From JAAXXJ01 sp964412455 (GTDB taxonomy: Bacteria; Nitrospirota; UBA9217), in assembly GCA_964412455.1 (NCBI GenBank), contig CAYPOT010000014.1, forward strand, positions 1-64,000: a DNA stretch of 64,000 nt. The letters run 5' to 3'. The notes under the pieces are model-generated. The model saw nothing but the letters and a program-made list of their open reading frames with translations, was not told the origin of the DNA and did not search any database. A program made the position numbers and the translations under genes. Within the stretch, counting starts at the first letter, position 1, and the number at the start of each line of letters is the position of its first letter. Shown one piece after another: positions 53,635-61,571 of the stretch.

Positions 53635-55212
53635 CTATATCCTGACCTGCTTGGCCGAAAGCACGTTCGGCAGCTTTCTGACCTTGCCCATGAGCTCGTC
53701 GGAGATCGGGCTGTCGACGCTCACAATGGACATGGCAAGGCCGCCCTGCTTCTCCCGGCCGAACTGCATCCGGGCGATGTTAACGCCGCTCTGTCCCATG
53801 AGCATCCCGATACCGCCGATGACACCCGGCTTGTCGTTGTTCATAAGCACCAGCATGTCGCCTTCTGGCACGGTCTCCATGGGGAAGTCGTCCACCTGGA
53901 TGATGCGCGGCTCCTTCTTGCTGTTCAGCGTTCCGGAAACGGACACCTCTTTGGCGCCCGCCTTGACCTTGATCGTGATCAGGCTGGTGTATTCCGAGGT
54001 ATCACCCGACGTCGAGACCTTCACCTCGATGCCGCGATCCTTGGCGATGAGCGGCGCATTCACGTAGTTCACATTTTCCTGGACGATCGGCGTCAATAGG
54101 CCCTTGAGCGCCGCCAGGGTGACCGGCTCGAGCTTCAGGTTCGACACGTCGCCACGGTATTCCACCGTCACCTGGGTAAGCCCGCCTTCGATGACCTGCG
54201 CGGTGAAAAGTCCCATGCGCTCCGCCAGGTTGATGTAGGGGCTCAGGCTCGGCAGCTGGTCTGCGGGCACGGACGGCACGTTCACCGCGTTCCGCACGGT
54301 CCCGGCAATGAGATAATCGACGATCTGTTCGGCCACGGCCGTGGCAACATTCTCCTGCGCCTCCAGCGTGGACGCGCCGAGATGCGGCGTGGCGATGAAG
54401 TTGTCCAGGGTCATGAGCGGATGGTTCTCCGGCGGCTCCTTCTCGAATACATCAAAGGCCGCCCCGGCTACCTTCCCGCTCTTCAGGGCCTCATAGAGGT
54501 CCGCCTCGTTCACGATGCCGCCGCGGGCGCAGTTGATAATACGCACGCCATCCTTCATCTTCGCGATGGTGTCCTTGTTGATGAGGCCTGCCGTTTCCTT
54601 GGTCTTGGGCGTGTGGAGCGTGATAAAATCGGACCGTCTGTAGATCGTCTCCAGGTCCGCGAGCTCGATGCCCAGCTGCTTCGCCTTCTCCGTAGAGATG
54701 AACGGGTCGAAGGCCAGGATCTTCATGCCCAGGGCCGTGCAGCGGTTCGCGACCACGCCGCCGATGGCGCCGAGGCCGATGATGCCCAGGGTCTTGTCGA
54801 AGAGCTCGACACCCTCGAATTTCTTCTTTTCCCACTTGCCCGCCTTCATCGAGGAGTAGGCCTGGGGGATCATACGGGCGCTGGCGAAGATCATGCCGAT
54901 GGTGTGCTCCGCCGTCGTGACGGTGTTCCCGCCCGGGGTGTTCATCACCACCACGCCCTTCTTCGTCGCCGCCGGAATGTCCACATTGTCCAGGCCGCTG
55001 CCGGCCCGTCCGATGACCTTGAGCTTCGTTGCCTTTTCGAGCAGCCCGGCCGTAACCTTGGTCGCCGAGCGGATGATGAGCGCGTCGTAGTCGCCGATCA
55101 TCTTCTCGATCTCTTCGACCGAGGTCTTACTCCGGAACTCGACCTCAAGCCCGGCCTTTTTCAATATATCCACCCCGCGGGTGGAGAGGTTGTCGCTGAT
55201 CAGAACTTTCAT
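53635..55212 (-). CDS. serA: D-3-phosphoglycerate dehydrogenase
   Basis: A 525-residue long-form PHGDH, the first step of serine synthesis. It contains the NAD-binding motif GLGAIGGVVANR, the catalytic Arg/Glu/His set (NCARGGIVNE, HLGASTLEAQENV), an ASB domain (about 315-450) and a C-terminal ACT domain (about 452-525, MLVLMNNDKPGVIGGIGML) for feedback control by serine. The next gene upstream is a class V aminotransferase that may act in the same pathway. Confidence 0.97.
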   Translation of the reverse strand: MKVLISDNLSTRGVDILKKAGLEVEFRSKTSVEEIEKMIGDYDALIIRSATKVTAGLLEKATKLKVIGRAGSGLDNVDIPAATKKGVVVMNTPGGNTVTTAEHTIGMIFASARMIPQAYSSMKAGKWEKKKFEGVELFDKTLGIIGLGAIGGVVANRCTALGMKILAFDPFISTEKAKQLGIELADLETIYRRSDFITLHTPKTKETAGLINKDTIAKMKDGVRIINCARGGIVNEADLYEALKSGKVAGAAFDVFEKEPPENHPLMTLDNFIATPHLGASTLEAQENVATAVAEQIVDYLIAGTVRNAVNVPSVPADQLPSLSPYINLAERMGLFTAQVIEGGLTQVTVEYRGDVSNLKLEPVTLAALKGLLTPIVQENVNYVNAPLIAKDRGIEVKVSTSGDTSEYTSLITIKVKAGAKEVSVSGTLNSKKEPRIIQVDDFPMETVPEGDMLVLMNNDKPGVIGGIGMLMGQSGVNIARMQFGREKQGGLAMSIVSVDSPISDELMGKVRKLPNVLSAKQVRI

Positions 55213-55230
55213 GAATCCTCCAAAAAAAAC

Positions 55231-55313
55231 TTTGCCACAAAGACACTAAGGCTCAAAGAAAACAAGAAGCACATTACTAGGATTTCTTCGTGTCTTCGTG
55301 CCTTCGTGGCGAA
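55231..55313. repeat. Dispersed palindromic element, family 1, copy 3
   Basis: Left arm TTTGCCACAAAGACACTAAG, right arm TTCGTGTCTTCGTG then CCTTCGTGGC, mirror images with some mismatches. Sits between serA and the aminotransferase gene. Confidence 0.75.
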
Positions 55314-55323
55314 AATGGTTATC

Positions 55324-56460
55324 CTACTTCATCAATATTTCCTGCGCAGCCGCTACGCCGGAGCCCAGTTTCACCGGGTGGCCCAGGCCCTTCAGCACCA
55401 TCTCGATGCCGGCGATGGCCGTGATCACGTCGAAGGTGTCGGCATAGCCGAGATGGGCGATGCGGAAGATCTTGCCCTTCAGCTTGTCCTGACCGCCGGC
55501 GCCGGTGATGCCGTACTTCACGCGAAGGTCCTTGTAGATCGCCTGGCCGTCCACGCCCGCGGGCGCTTCAATAGCGGTGAGCGAAAGGCTCGGGTTCTCC
55601 TTGGCGTAGAGCGGGAGGTTGAGGGCCGCGGCAGCCGCGCGGGTGGCTTTCGCCAGCCGCTCGTGGCGCTTGAACACGTTCTCGAGGCCCTCGTCCTGGA
55701 GCATCTTGATGCACGAATTAAGGCCGATGATGAGCGTCACCGCCGAGGTGAAGTTCGTCTGGTTCTTGGCCAGATTCTCGCGCTCTTTCTTGAAGTTGAA
55801 GTAGAACTTGGGCGTCTTCGCCGTGTCCGCCATCTTCCAGGCCTTGTCGGAGACGGACACGAACGCGAGGCCCGGAGGAAGCATCAGGCCCTTCTGGGAA
55901 CCGCCGATCATGACGTCGATGCCCCACTCATCGGTCCGTATGTCATGTGCCACCAGCGCTGATATCGCGTCAACGACGAAGAGCGCGTCGGTCTTCTTGA
56001 CAATGCCTGCCAGCGTCTTGATGTCATGGTTCACGCCGGTCGAGGTCTCGGTCGCCTGGACGAAGACCGCCTTGATCTTGGCGTTCTTCTTGAGGGCCTC
56101 GTCCACCTGCTCAGGCTTCACGGCGTGGCCCCACTCCACCACGATCTCGGTCACCTTCATGCCGTAGGCCTGGCAGATCTTGGTCCAGCGCTCACCGAAC
56201 TTGCCGCCGTTCACCACGAGGACGTCGTCGCCGGGATTCAAGAAGTTGTTCACCGAACCGACCATGCCGCCGGTGCCGGTGCAGCACAGGATCAGCACGT
56301 CATTCTTGGTCTGGTAGAGCCACTGCAGGCCCTTTTTCGCGGCCTCGAGCACCGGGACAAAATCCGGTGCGCGGTGATGGATCATCGGCATGGCCATGGC
56401 CAGGAGCGCCTCGGGCGGAACTGGCGTGGGTCCGGGCGCCAAAAGATATTTTTTTTGCAT
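55324..56460 (-). CDS. Class V aminotransferase (serine/alanine-glyoxylate type)
   Basis: A 378-residue PLP enzyme. It opens with LLAPGPTPVPPEALLAM, typical of the alanine-glyoxylate and serine-pyruvate aminotransferase group. The PLP lysine lies in IGGSQKGLMLPPGL, ETSTGVNHD and VVDAISALVAHD mark the cofactor pocket. Its place directly upstream of serA suggests that it serves as the phosphoserine aminotransferase, as in other bacteria with this gene pair; substrate specificity is inferred. Confidence 0.93.
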   Translation of the reverse strand: MQKKYLLAPGPTPVPPEALLAMAMPMIHHRAPDFVPVLEAAKKGLQWLYQTKNDVLILCCTGTGGMVGSVNNFLNPGDDVLVVNGGKFGERWTKICQAYGMKVTEIVVEWGHAVKPEQVDEALKKNAKIKAVFVQATETSTGVNHDIKTLAGIVKKTDALFVVDAISALVAHDIRTDEWGIDVMIGGSQKGLMLPPGLAFVSVSDKAWKMADTAKTPKFYFNFKKERENLAKNQTNFTSAVTLIIGLNSCIKMLQDEGLENVFKRHERLAKATRAAAAALNLPLYAKENPSLSLTAIEAPAGVDGQAIYKDLRVKYGITGAGGQDKLKGKIFRIAHLGYADTFDVITAIAGIEMVLKGLGHPVKLGSGVAAAQEILMK

Positions 56461-56973
56461 GGGTATATCCTCCAGTAAAGGTAGTCGTTGAATAAAACGG
56501 CTTTTAAGAGAGAACGCGGTTGATACGCAAGGATTCTGTATTGATAAAAAAGAAGATTATAGTCCCGCGTCGGGACCTATGCCCGGGGTAGGCATGTCGC
56601 TGGGATATGTAGGATGTCTGAGCTGTTGCACGGGTATTTCGGCCTTTCTCTTCGCCCTTTGATACATTCAAGGAACATGAATTTAACATGGGGAGCGGAA
56701 AATTGTCAAGAAAATAAAATACCAGGTCGATTTCATTGAAAATCCCTGCGGCAAACCACGGGGAATGCGCTCGCGCCTGGATCCATGATGAAACGGTGTG
56801 TTACCGGCGGTAATACACAGGGTGCTTGCTTAGAAAATGGCTTTGCCTTACAATAGGGCGTTAAAGGGATTGTGGCTCCTGCAGCAAACCGCAGAGACTC
56901 TTCGATCCTCAGGGTAATATCTCCCGCATTCCCCGCGGCAAGCTGCGGGGAATGCGCTCGCTCCTGGATTTGT
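56461..56973. other. Spacer between divergent genes with two family 4 elements
   Basis: 513 bp without a credible gene. On the minus strand a TATAAT (56556-56561) is preceded by the hairpin GTCCCG-ACG-CGGGAC (56563-56577), a possible control site for the aminotransferase, without a good -35 box. Family 4 elements lie at 56745-56784 and 56874-56972; the latter ends 2 nt before the next start codon. Confidence 0.6.
56874..56972. repeat. Dispersed element, family 4, longest copy
   Basis: Contains CTCTTCGATCCTCAGGG, then GCGGCAAGCTGCGGGGAATG and CGCTCGCTCCTGGAT. Related copies are at 26051-26160, 56745-56784 and, inverted, 43813-43880. Here and at 26 kb it lies directly upstream of a start codon. 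Confidence 0.7.
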
Positions 56974-58020
56974 ATGAACAACGGAAAAAAAGTCTCGAAC
57001 ATTTCGATAAGCCGGTCGATCCTGTGGGTCCTTATCGCGGGGGCCTTTGCCCTGGGGGTTTTTGTCGGCAGAGGTGTCTGGCTGTTCAGCGCCGGACTGA
57101 CTGATATGACCGCGGGTGAGTACCGGCAGTCCGCTGAGGATTTCGCCTATATCCGGCTTTCCATCACGGAAGGGGACGCCGAAACGCGGAAGATCCGCGA
57201 GTTGAAGCCTTTCCGCTACAAAGTTGACGCACTGGTTCAGGAAAAGATCGACGACGATGAGGCATCGTCCGTTTCGGTCTACTTCCGGGACCTGGACAAC
57301 GGAAACTGGTTCGGGATCCGGGAGGACGAGAAATTCTCACCCGAAAGACAGCTCAAGCTCCCGATCCTGATCGCCTATTTCAAGTGGTCCGAGACCAATC
57401 CGCTGGTCCTCAGGAAAAAGATCCTGTTCCGGGACGTCGGTGTTCCGGTCGCACCTCGATATCTTAGATCACCGAAGCCGCTGAAAGCGGGCAGCGAATA
57501 TGCGGTAAATGACCTGCTCTTCCGGATGACCGCCTACGGAGATAACGATGCGTATACCCTGCTGCTGGCCAATCTTCCGCCCGCGTATCTGCATAACGTA
57601 GCCAAGGACCTCTACGTAAACTACGATCCCGAAGCAGCGGAAACAGGCGAATCACTGACCCTGAGCGCCTATGCTTCTTACTTCCGGGTCCTGTTCAACG
57701 CCTCGTACCTGAGCGAGGAAATGTCGGAAAAGGCTCTCCGGTACCTCGCGCGGTCTGTGTTCCGTGATGGGATGGTCTCTGGCATTCCCCATGATATCGA
57801 TATCGCGAGCAAGGCCGGCGAGCGGGTCATGGAATCCCCGGGAACCGACGAGGTGCTTCAGCTGCATGAGTTTGGCATCATCTATCATCCTGAACGGCCA
57901 TTCCTGCTCGGGGTCACCGTACAGGGCAGCGATTTCCGGGACCTCGCGCGGGTCATCCGGGACATCACCAAATTGGTATATGCTGAAGTGGACAGCCAAA
58001 CAAGCTCGGACGCACCCTGA
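56974..58020 (+). CDS. Membrane-anchored class A beta-lactamase-like protein lacking the catalytic Ser
   Basis: A 348-residue protein with one N-terminal membrane helix (ILWVLIAGAFALGVFVG) and an exported domain of the serine beta-lactamase fold. Where the family has Ser-x-x-Lys it reads SPERQLKLP, so Arg125 replaces the Ser and Lys128 is kept; the SDN motif is Gly189-Asp-Asn; a KAG stands for KTG. It should be catalytically dead as a lactamase and may bind cell-wall or protein ligands. ATG 56974 is chosen because the upstream frame is repeat sequence. Confidence 0.75.
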   Translation: MNNGKKVSNISISRSILWVLIAGAFALGVFVGRGVWLFSAGLTDMTAGEYRQSAEDFAYIRLSITEGDAETRKIRELKPFRYKVDALVQEKIDDDEASSVSVYFRDLDNGNWFGIREDEKFSPERQLKLPILIAYFKWSETNPLVLRKKILFRDVGVPVAPRYLRSPKPLKAGSEYAVNDLLFRMTAYGDNDAYTLLLANLPPAYLHNVAKDLYVNYDPEAAETGESLTLSAYASYFRVLFNASYLSEEMSEKALRYLARSVFRDGMVSGIPHDIDIASKAGERVMESPGTDEVLQLHEFGIIYHPERPFLLGVTVQGSDFRDLARVIRDITKLVYAEVDSQTSSDAP

Positions 58021-58060
58021 CCGTTTCCCTGCGTCGCTCGTACACCTCTGCGGAAAAACC

Positions 58061-58092
58061 AAAGGCCGGCAGAAGATATTCTGCCGGCTTTG
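58061..58092. terminator. Bidirectional terminator hairpin
   Basis: AAAGGCCGGCAGA and TCTGCCGGCTTT form a strong stem between two convergent genes, with A and T runs on both sides. Confidence 0.75.
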
Positions 58093-58139
58093 TCGTTGCC
58101 TGGTCCCGTATCCCGGAAGCCGCCGTCCCGACTCGCTGT

Positions 58140-58556
58140 TTATTTCGGTCCTGCGGTGTCCGGCGCGATTGACAGCAACACGGTGACCGTCGTCGCCGGC
58201 GTCACTCGGTCGTTCGAATGGATCGTCACATGCTTCGCCAGAGATCCGGCCCTTCCCGTCGTGTCCACCGATACCTTGAGTTGGGTCGCTGCCCCTGGTT
58301 CCAGCCGGTTCGAACTGACCAGCCCCGCGGTACACCCTCAGGTAGGCTGAACCCGCTGGATTTCCAGGACCTCATCGCCGACGTTCTTGATCTCGAAGAT
58401 ATGCTCCGGCTGCGCTCCCGGGCGTACCGTCCCGAAATCGAACTTTGAGTCCTTCACCTGGATCCGCGGCCCCTGAAGCTCTCCGGCGAATCCTGCTGAG
58501 GCGATAGCCACCGCAGCGAGAACCAGTATTGAGATACCTGCTTTTTTAATTAACAT
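58140..58556 (-). CDS. Periplasmic DUF1573 selenoprotein (in-frame UGA at codon 73)
   Basis: A 138-residue frame. A signal peptide (ISILVLAAVAIASAGFAGE) is followed by the DUF1573 pattern SKFDFGTVRPGAQPEHIFEI and KNVGDEVLEIQRVQPT. TGA (58338-58340) follows, and the same frame continues GCTAGLVSSNRLEPG, LKVSVDTTGRAGSLAKHVTI and HSNDRVTP to a TAA at 58140. Family members read P-[ST]-C-G-C-T here, so UGA stands exactly at the first Cys, giving a U-G-C redox motif. A stem GCTGGT/ACCGGC with loop CAGTTCGA begins 15 nt after the UGA, fitting a SECIS element. AGGGGA precedes ATG 58556. A conventional reading would stop at 72 residues. Confidence 0.82.
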
Positions 58557-58596
58557 CGCGCTTCCCCTTCCTAACCCGGACAAGCCGGAACCAAAA

Positions 58597-58704
58597 TTTG
58601 CCACGAAGACTCTAAGTCACGAAGAACAGCGAGAACTGCTTAAGGTACTGTTTTAATGATTAGATTAAGGCCGTACTTTGTGTCTTCGTGCCTTCGTGGC
58701 AAAA
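58597..58704. repeat. Dispersed palindromic element, family 1, copy 4
   Basis: Left arm TTTGCCACGAAGACTC then TAAGTCACGAAG, right arm TTTGTGTCTTCGTGCC then TTCGTGGCAAA. Sits between the DUF1573 and MshEN genes. Confidence 0.8.
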
Positions 58705-58743
58705 TATTCTTGCCATTTTGAGTAGAATTTGATTCGTAACTTC

Positions 58744-59436
58744 CTAAATGCCCAGTTTTTTCTGTTCGATCAGCTTGACCAGTTCGTCGCGGGTAATAAG
58801 CTGTTTTTCCATCAGAAGCGTCGTGAGGGCCTCGATGACGATCTTCTGCGTGGCAAGGTCCTGACGGAAAGAATGGACGTCCTGCTGCTGGTTCTGCTGG
58901 TTCCACTCCGTCGTGGAGATGTCCGGTATCTCGCGCATCAGTTCCATCTTTGAGGCTTGTGTTGCGGACTCCCGGAACGAAGCCTTGCTCGTCCGGGTGA
59001 CCGGCTCTCCGTCATAGTACTTTCTGAGCGCGTCCTTGATCTCCGAAGCCATCGAGAGGACCGGTTTTATGGAAAAGCCCGTGATGAACCGGATGTTGTC
59101 CATCGTTTCGATGTCCAAAGGGTCCGACATGGCAAGGACCAGCGTGTTGGCCTCCTTGCGCACCGGGATCACGCCGAACTTTTTCGCCATATCGGCCTTC
59201 AGGACCTTGAAAATGTCCGGCGACAGCTCCGGCTCGAAGAGGTTCATATAGGGAACGCCCATCTTTTCTGAGATCACCCGCGCGATGTCCTCCTCACGGG
59301 CGAATTCCAGTTCCACGATGATGGACCCCAGCTTGCCTCCCCAGTTCCGCTGATGCGAGAGGGCCGCCTCGATCTGAAAATCATCGATCAGCCCGGCTTC
59401 CTTCAACAGGTCGCCCAGTTTTTTTTGCTCGGCCAT
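58744..59436 (-). CDS. Stand-alone MshEN (GspE N-terminal) domain protein, probable c-di-GMP binder
   Basis: A 230-residue cytoplasmic protein. Residues 5-150 are the N-terminal domain of type II/IV secretion ATPases: LGDLLKEAGLIDDFQIEAAL, then LGSIIVELEFAREEDIARVI and FGVIPVRKEANTLVLAMSDP. The two LG..L repeats are the known c-di-GMP-binding motif. The ATPase part is absent; the C-terminus (about 180-230) is helical and Gln-rich. Probably a c-di-GMP adaptor for pili or secretion. GGGG precedes ATG 59436. Confidence 0.88.
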   Translation of the reverse strand: MAEQKKLGDLLKEAGLIDDFQIEAALSHQRNWGGKLGSIIVELEFAREEDIARVISEKMGVPYMNLFEPELSPDIFKVLKADMAKKFGVIPVRKEANTLVLAMSDPLDIETMDNIRFITGFSIKPVLSMASEIKDALRKYYDGEPVTRTSKASFRESATQASKMELMREIPDISTTEWNQQNQQQDVHSFRQDLATQKIVIEALTTLLMEKQLITRDELVKLIEQKKLGI

Positions 59437-59606
59437 TGCGTCCCCTTTTGCCCCATCTCCTCCTGCCGACACGGGTCGGGATGAACGGATTATATGCTAC
59501 TCAGGCGGCTTCTGTCAAATTGATTAACAGGTTCCGGCGAGGAACTTCCCTGTGTTTCATGTGAAATGGATCAGCCCCTGTTCACCCCTCGTGATCCGGT
59601 ATTCGC

Positions 59607-60359
59607 CTATGCACGTTCCCGGACCAGCAGGTGGCGAAGGTCCACGTCCTCGAGGGCGGCGAGCAGGCTCGCCTTGATGCCGGGATGCCCCTTTTCCAGG
59701 TCGGCCAGGAGCTTTTTTATCTTCACCCGTTTGTGGTCCGGATCACCGCATGCGGGACAGGCACAGCAGGTAACGGGAAAGCCCGCTTCCGACGCAAAGG
59801 CGATGATAGCATCCTCGGGAACGTAGACCAGGGGGCGGATCACCACGTTCCTGCCGTCGTCAGCGCGCAGGAGCGGGGCCATGGCCTTGATCCTGCCATT
59901 GAAGAACTGGTTCAACAGAAGGGTTTCGATGAAGTCGTCGCGATGGTGGCCAAGGGCGATCTTGGTGCACCCGAGTGCCGTTGCCTGGGTATAAAGTACA
60001 CCGCGCTTGATCCTGGCGCAAAGGGGACAAGGGATATCGCCGGGAGAGAGCTTTTCAAGCAGAAGGTCATGGACCGGGGCATTGACGATACGATAGTCAT
60101 AGCCCCGGTCACGAAGATAGGATTCGATGCCCTCGGTGCGGAACCCCGGAAAACCCGGATGCACCGTGACGACGGTCAGGGAAAAGCTGACCGGCGCCCT
60201 TCGCCGGAGGTTCTCCAGCACCGTCAGGAGCGTCCAGCTGTCCTTGCCGCCCGAGAGGGCCACAAGGATCCTGTCGCCTTCCACGATCAAACCGAACTTT
60301 CCGATCGCCTGACCTGTCAGACGACGGATATGATGCTCTCGTGATGACCGATCCTGCAT
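59607..60359 (-). CDS. ttcA: TtcA-like tRNA 2-thiolation enzyme
   Basis: A 250-residue PP-loop ATPase of the TtcA/TilS group that makes 2-thiocytidine 32 in tRNA. The ATP motif SGGKDS, the CPLCARIKRG Cys pair and the CCACPACGD cysteines of the iron-sulfur type are visible, with LGHHRDDFIETLLLN. The N-terminus lacks extra domains. ATG 60359 is preferred to a TTG at 60380. Specificity for cytidine 32 is by family resemblance. Confidence 0.9.
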   Translation of the reverse strand: MQDRSSREHHIRRLTGQAIGKFGLIVEGDRILVALSGGKDSWTLLTVLENLRRRAPVSFSLTVVTVHPGFPGFRTEGIESYLRDRGYDYRIVNAPVHDLLLEKLSPGDIPCPLCARIKRGVLYTQATALGCTKIALGHHRDDFIETLLLNQFFNGRIKAMAPLLRADDGRNVVIRPLVYVPEDAIIAFASEAGFPVTCCACPACGDPDHKRVKIKKLLADLEKGHPGIKASLLAALEDVDLRHLLVRERA

Positions 60360-60441
60360 GTTGCGCCCTATCCCGGACAAGCCGGACCCAAGGAGTTATT
60401 TTGACGGGGTTACAGGATAAAGTCTGATAAGATCAAAAAGC

Positions 60442-60550
60442 CACTCAACGCTGAAAAGGCTATGAAAAATCTATGATTGACGCGGTAAAGACCAAAGAAC
60501 GTACATGGTTTTTCATAATAATTTCAGCGAAAATCTGCGTTAAATTCTTG
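60442..60550. repeat. MITE-like element, family 3, copy 2
   Basis: Closely matches 16646-16757: CTCAACGCTGAAAAGGCTAT at the left, AAAGAACGTACATGG in the middle, TTTCAGCGAAAATCTGCGTT at the right. It fills most of the gap between ttcA and the next gene. Confidence 0.8.
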
Positions 60551-60583
60551 AGTCTTGCGCAGATCCTCACCCACGGACCGGAC

Positions 60584-60618
60584 AAAAAAGCCCCCGGCGC
60601 ATGAATATCCGGGGGCTT
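60584..60618 (-). terminator. Rho-independent terminator
   Basis: On the minus strand AGCCCCCGGA and TCCGGGGGCT-type arms form a strong stem followed by six T residues, 18 nt after the stop codon of the lysine-rich protein. Confidence 0.93.
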
Positions 60619-60635
60619 TGCTGACGATCAGAAAA

Positions 60636-61016
60636 TTACCGTTTTTTCTTCTTTGCAGTTTTCTTCTTTGCAGTCTTCTTTTTTGCGGTCTTCTTCTTTG
60701 CGGCCTTCTTTTTGGCCGGTCGTTTTACGGATTTCTTCTTGGCGGTCTTTTTCTTGGCCGGTTTCTTTTTTGCTTTTTTTGCCGATTTCTTTGCTGCTTT
60801 CTTCACGGCTTTTTTCTTTGCCTTCTTCTTCGCCGGCTTCTTCTTGGCCGGTTTCTTCATGGCGGGCATCATCGGCGTCTCCGCCGGCGCGCCAACAGAC
60901 ATTGTCTCTACCCCGCAGCAGAGAATAGGCTCTTCATAGACATCGCCGGTCCTCGTTACATCAAGCCGCCTGCCGCAAACCTTGCATTCATATTGCACGA
61001 TCTTCTCGATAGCCAT
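60636..61016 (-). CDS. Zinc-ribbon protein with a histone H1-like lysine-rich tail
   Basis: A 126-residue protein in two parts. Residues 1-50 have Cys11/Cys14 (YECKVCGRRLDV) and Cys33-Cys34 (ILCCGVETM), a likely zinc site. Residues 56-126 are almost only Lys, Ala and Pro in AKKK/PAKKK repeats, like the tail of histone H1-like nucleoid proteins. It should bind nucleic acid. GGAGG lies 8 nt before ATG 61016. The tail length may vary between strains because it is repeat-encoded. Confidence 0.85.
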   Translation of the reverse strand: MAIEKIVQYECKVCGRRLDVTRTGDVYEEPILCCGVETMSVGAPAETPMMPAMKKPAKKKPAKKKAKKKAVKKAAKKSAKKAKKKPAKKKTAKKKSVKRPAKKKAAKKKTAKKKTAKKKTAKKKKR

Positions 61017-61201
61017 CCCCATACCCTCCTTTGACATTTTACCGGATAAACCGCTCCCGCGGGATTCGTTACCATTGCGTTCCCCGAGGCCCAGATCAGG
61101 TCCTCTGGCAACCCGGGATGAGCATCAATACAGATACTGTAGTGTAGAATCAGCGCCATCAAATGTCAAGTTTTTTCAGGTCTTGACCGGGAAAAAATCC
61201 C

Positions 61202-61393
61202 CTATGACCAGATGCGCGGCTGTTTTTTCAGGGCCTGCGCCCGGGCGTTCCGCCGCAGATCAGCCTGCCGGAGGCTCCATATCTGCTCCATGCCCTCGAT
61301 CGCCATGGCCAAGGCCTCATCGGATCTTCCCCCATCCCACTCCTTGGTCTCCGCCAGCCGGTACAGTTCAACGATAACTTCGTCAAGGGTCAT
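61202..61393 (-). CDS. Small hypothetical protein
   Basis: A 63-residue helical protein (MTLDEVIVELYRLAETKEWD, then MAIEGMEQIWSLRQADLRRN). GGAGG lies 4 nt before the ATG. No family is recognised. It lies downstream of nrdJ on the same strand reading away from the lysine-rich gene's promoter region; a role is unknown. Confidence 0.6.
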   Translation of the reverse strand: MTLDEVIVELYRLAETKEWDGGRSDEALAMAIEGMEQIWSLRQADLRRNARAQALKKQPRIWS

Positions 61394-61461
61394 TGGGCCT
61401 CCTTAGCTGCTCTATCATCGTGTTGCAGGATTTACGGTCGACGGACGCCTTTTGCACAGTA

Positions 61462-61492
61462 AAAAAACCGGGAGCAAATGCTCCCGGCTCGT
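61462..61492 (-). terminator. Rho-independent terminator of nrdJ
   Basis: CCGGGAGCA and TGCTCCCGG form a perfect 9-bp stem around 2 nt; on the minus strand a run of seven T residues follows. Confidence 0.92.
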
Positions 61493-61571
61493 TGCTGGTC
61501 AAGGTTTTCTATCCCGTCTTTGGGCAATGTTCACGGTCAGCGTACCCCGCCTTTCACTGCTGTGCTCCGGT

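Noticed and set aside
56461..56700. Possible T-box or amino-acid riboswitch before the aminotransferase
   Set aside because: No T-box sequence or antiterminator pairing is visible; only a small hairpin next to a TATAAT.
58338..58556. Reading the DUF1573 gene as a complete 72-residue protein or a frameshifted pseudogene
   Set aside because: The same frame continues with family-conserved residues straight after the UGA, so no frameshift is needed and truncation would remove half the domain.
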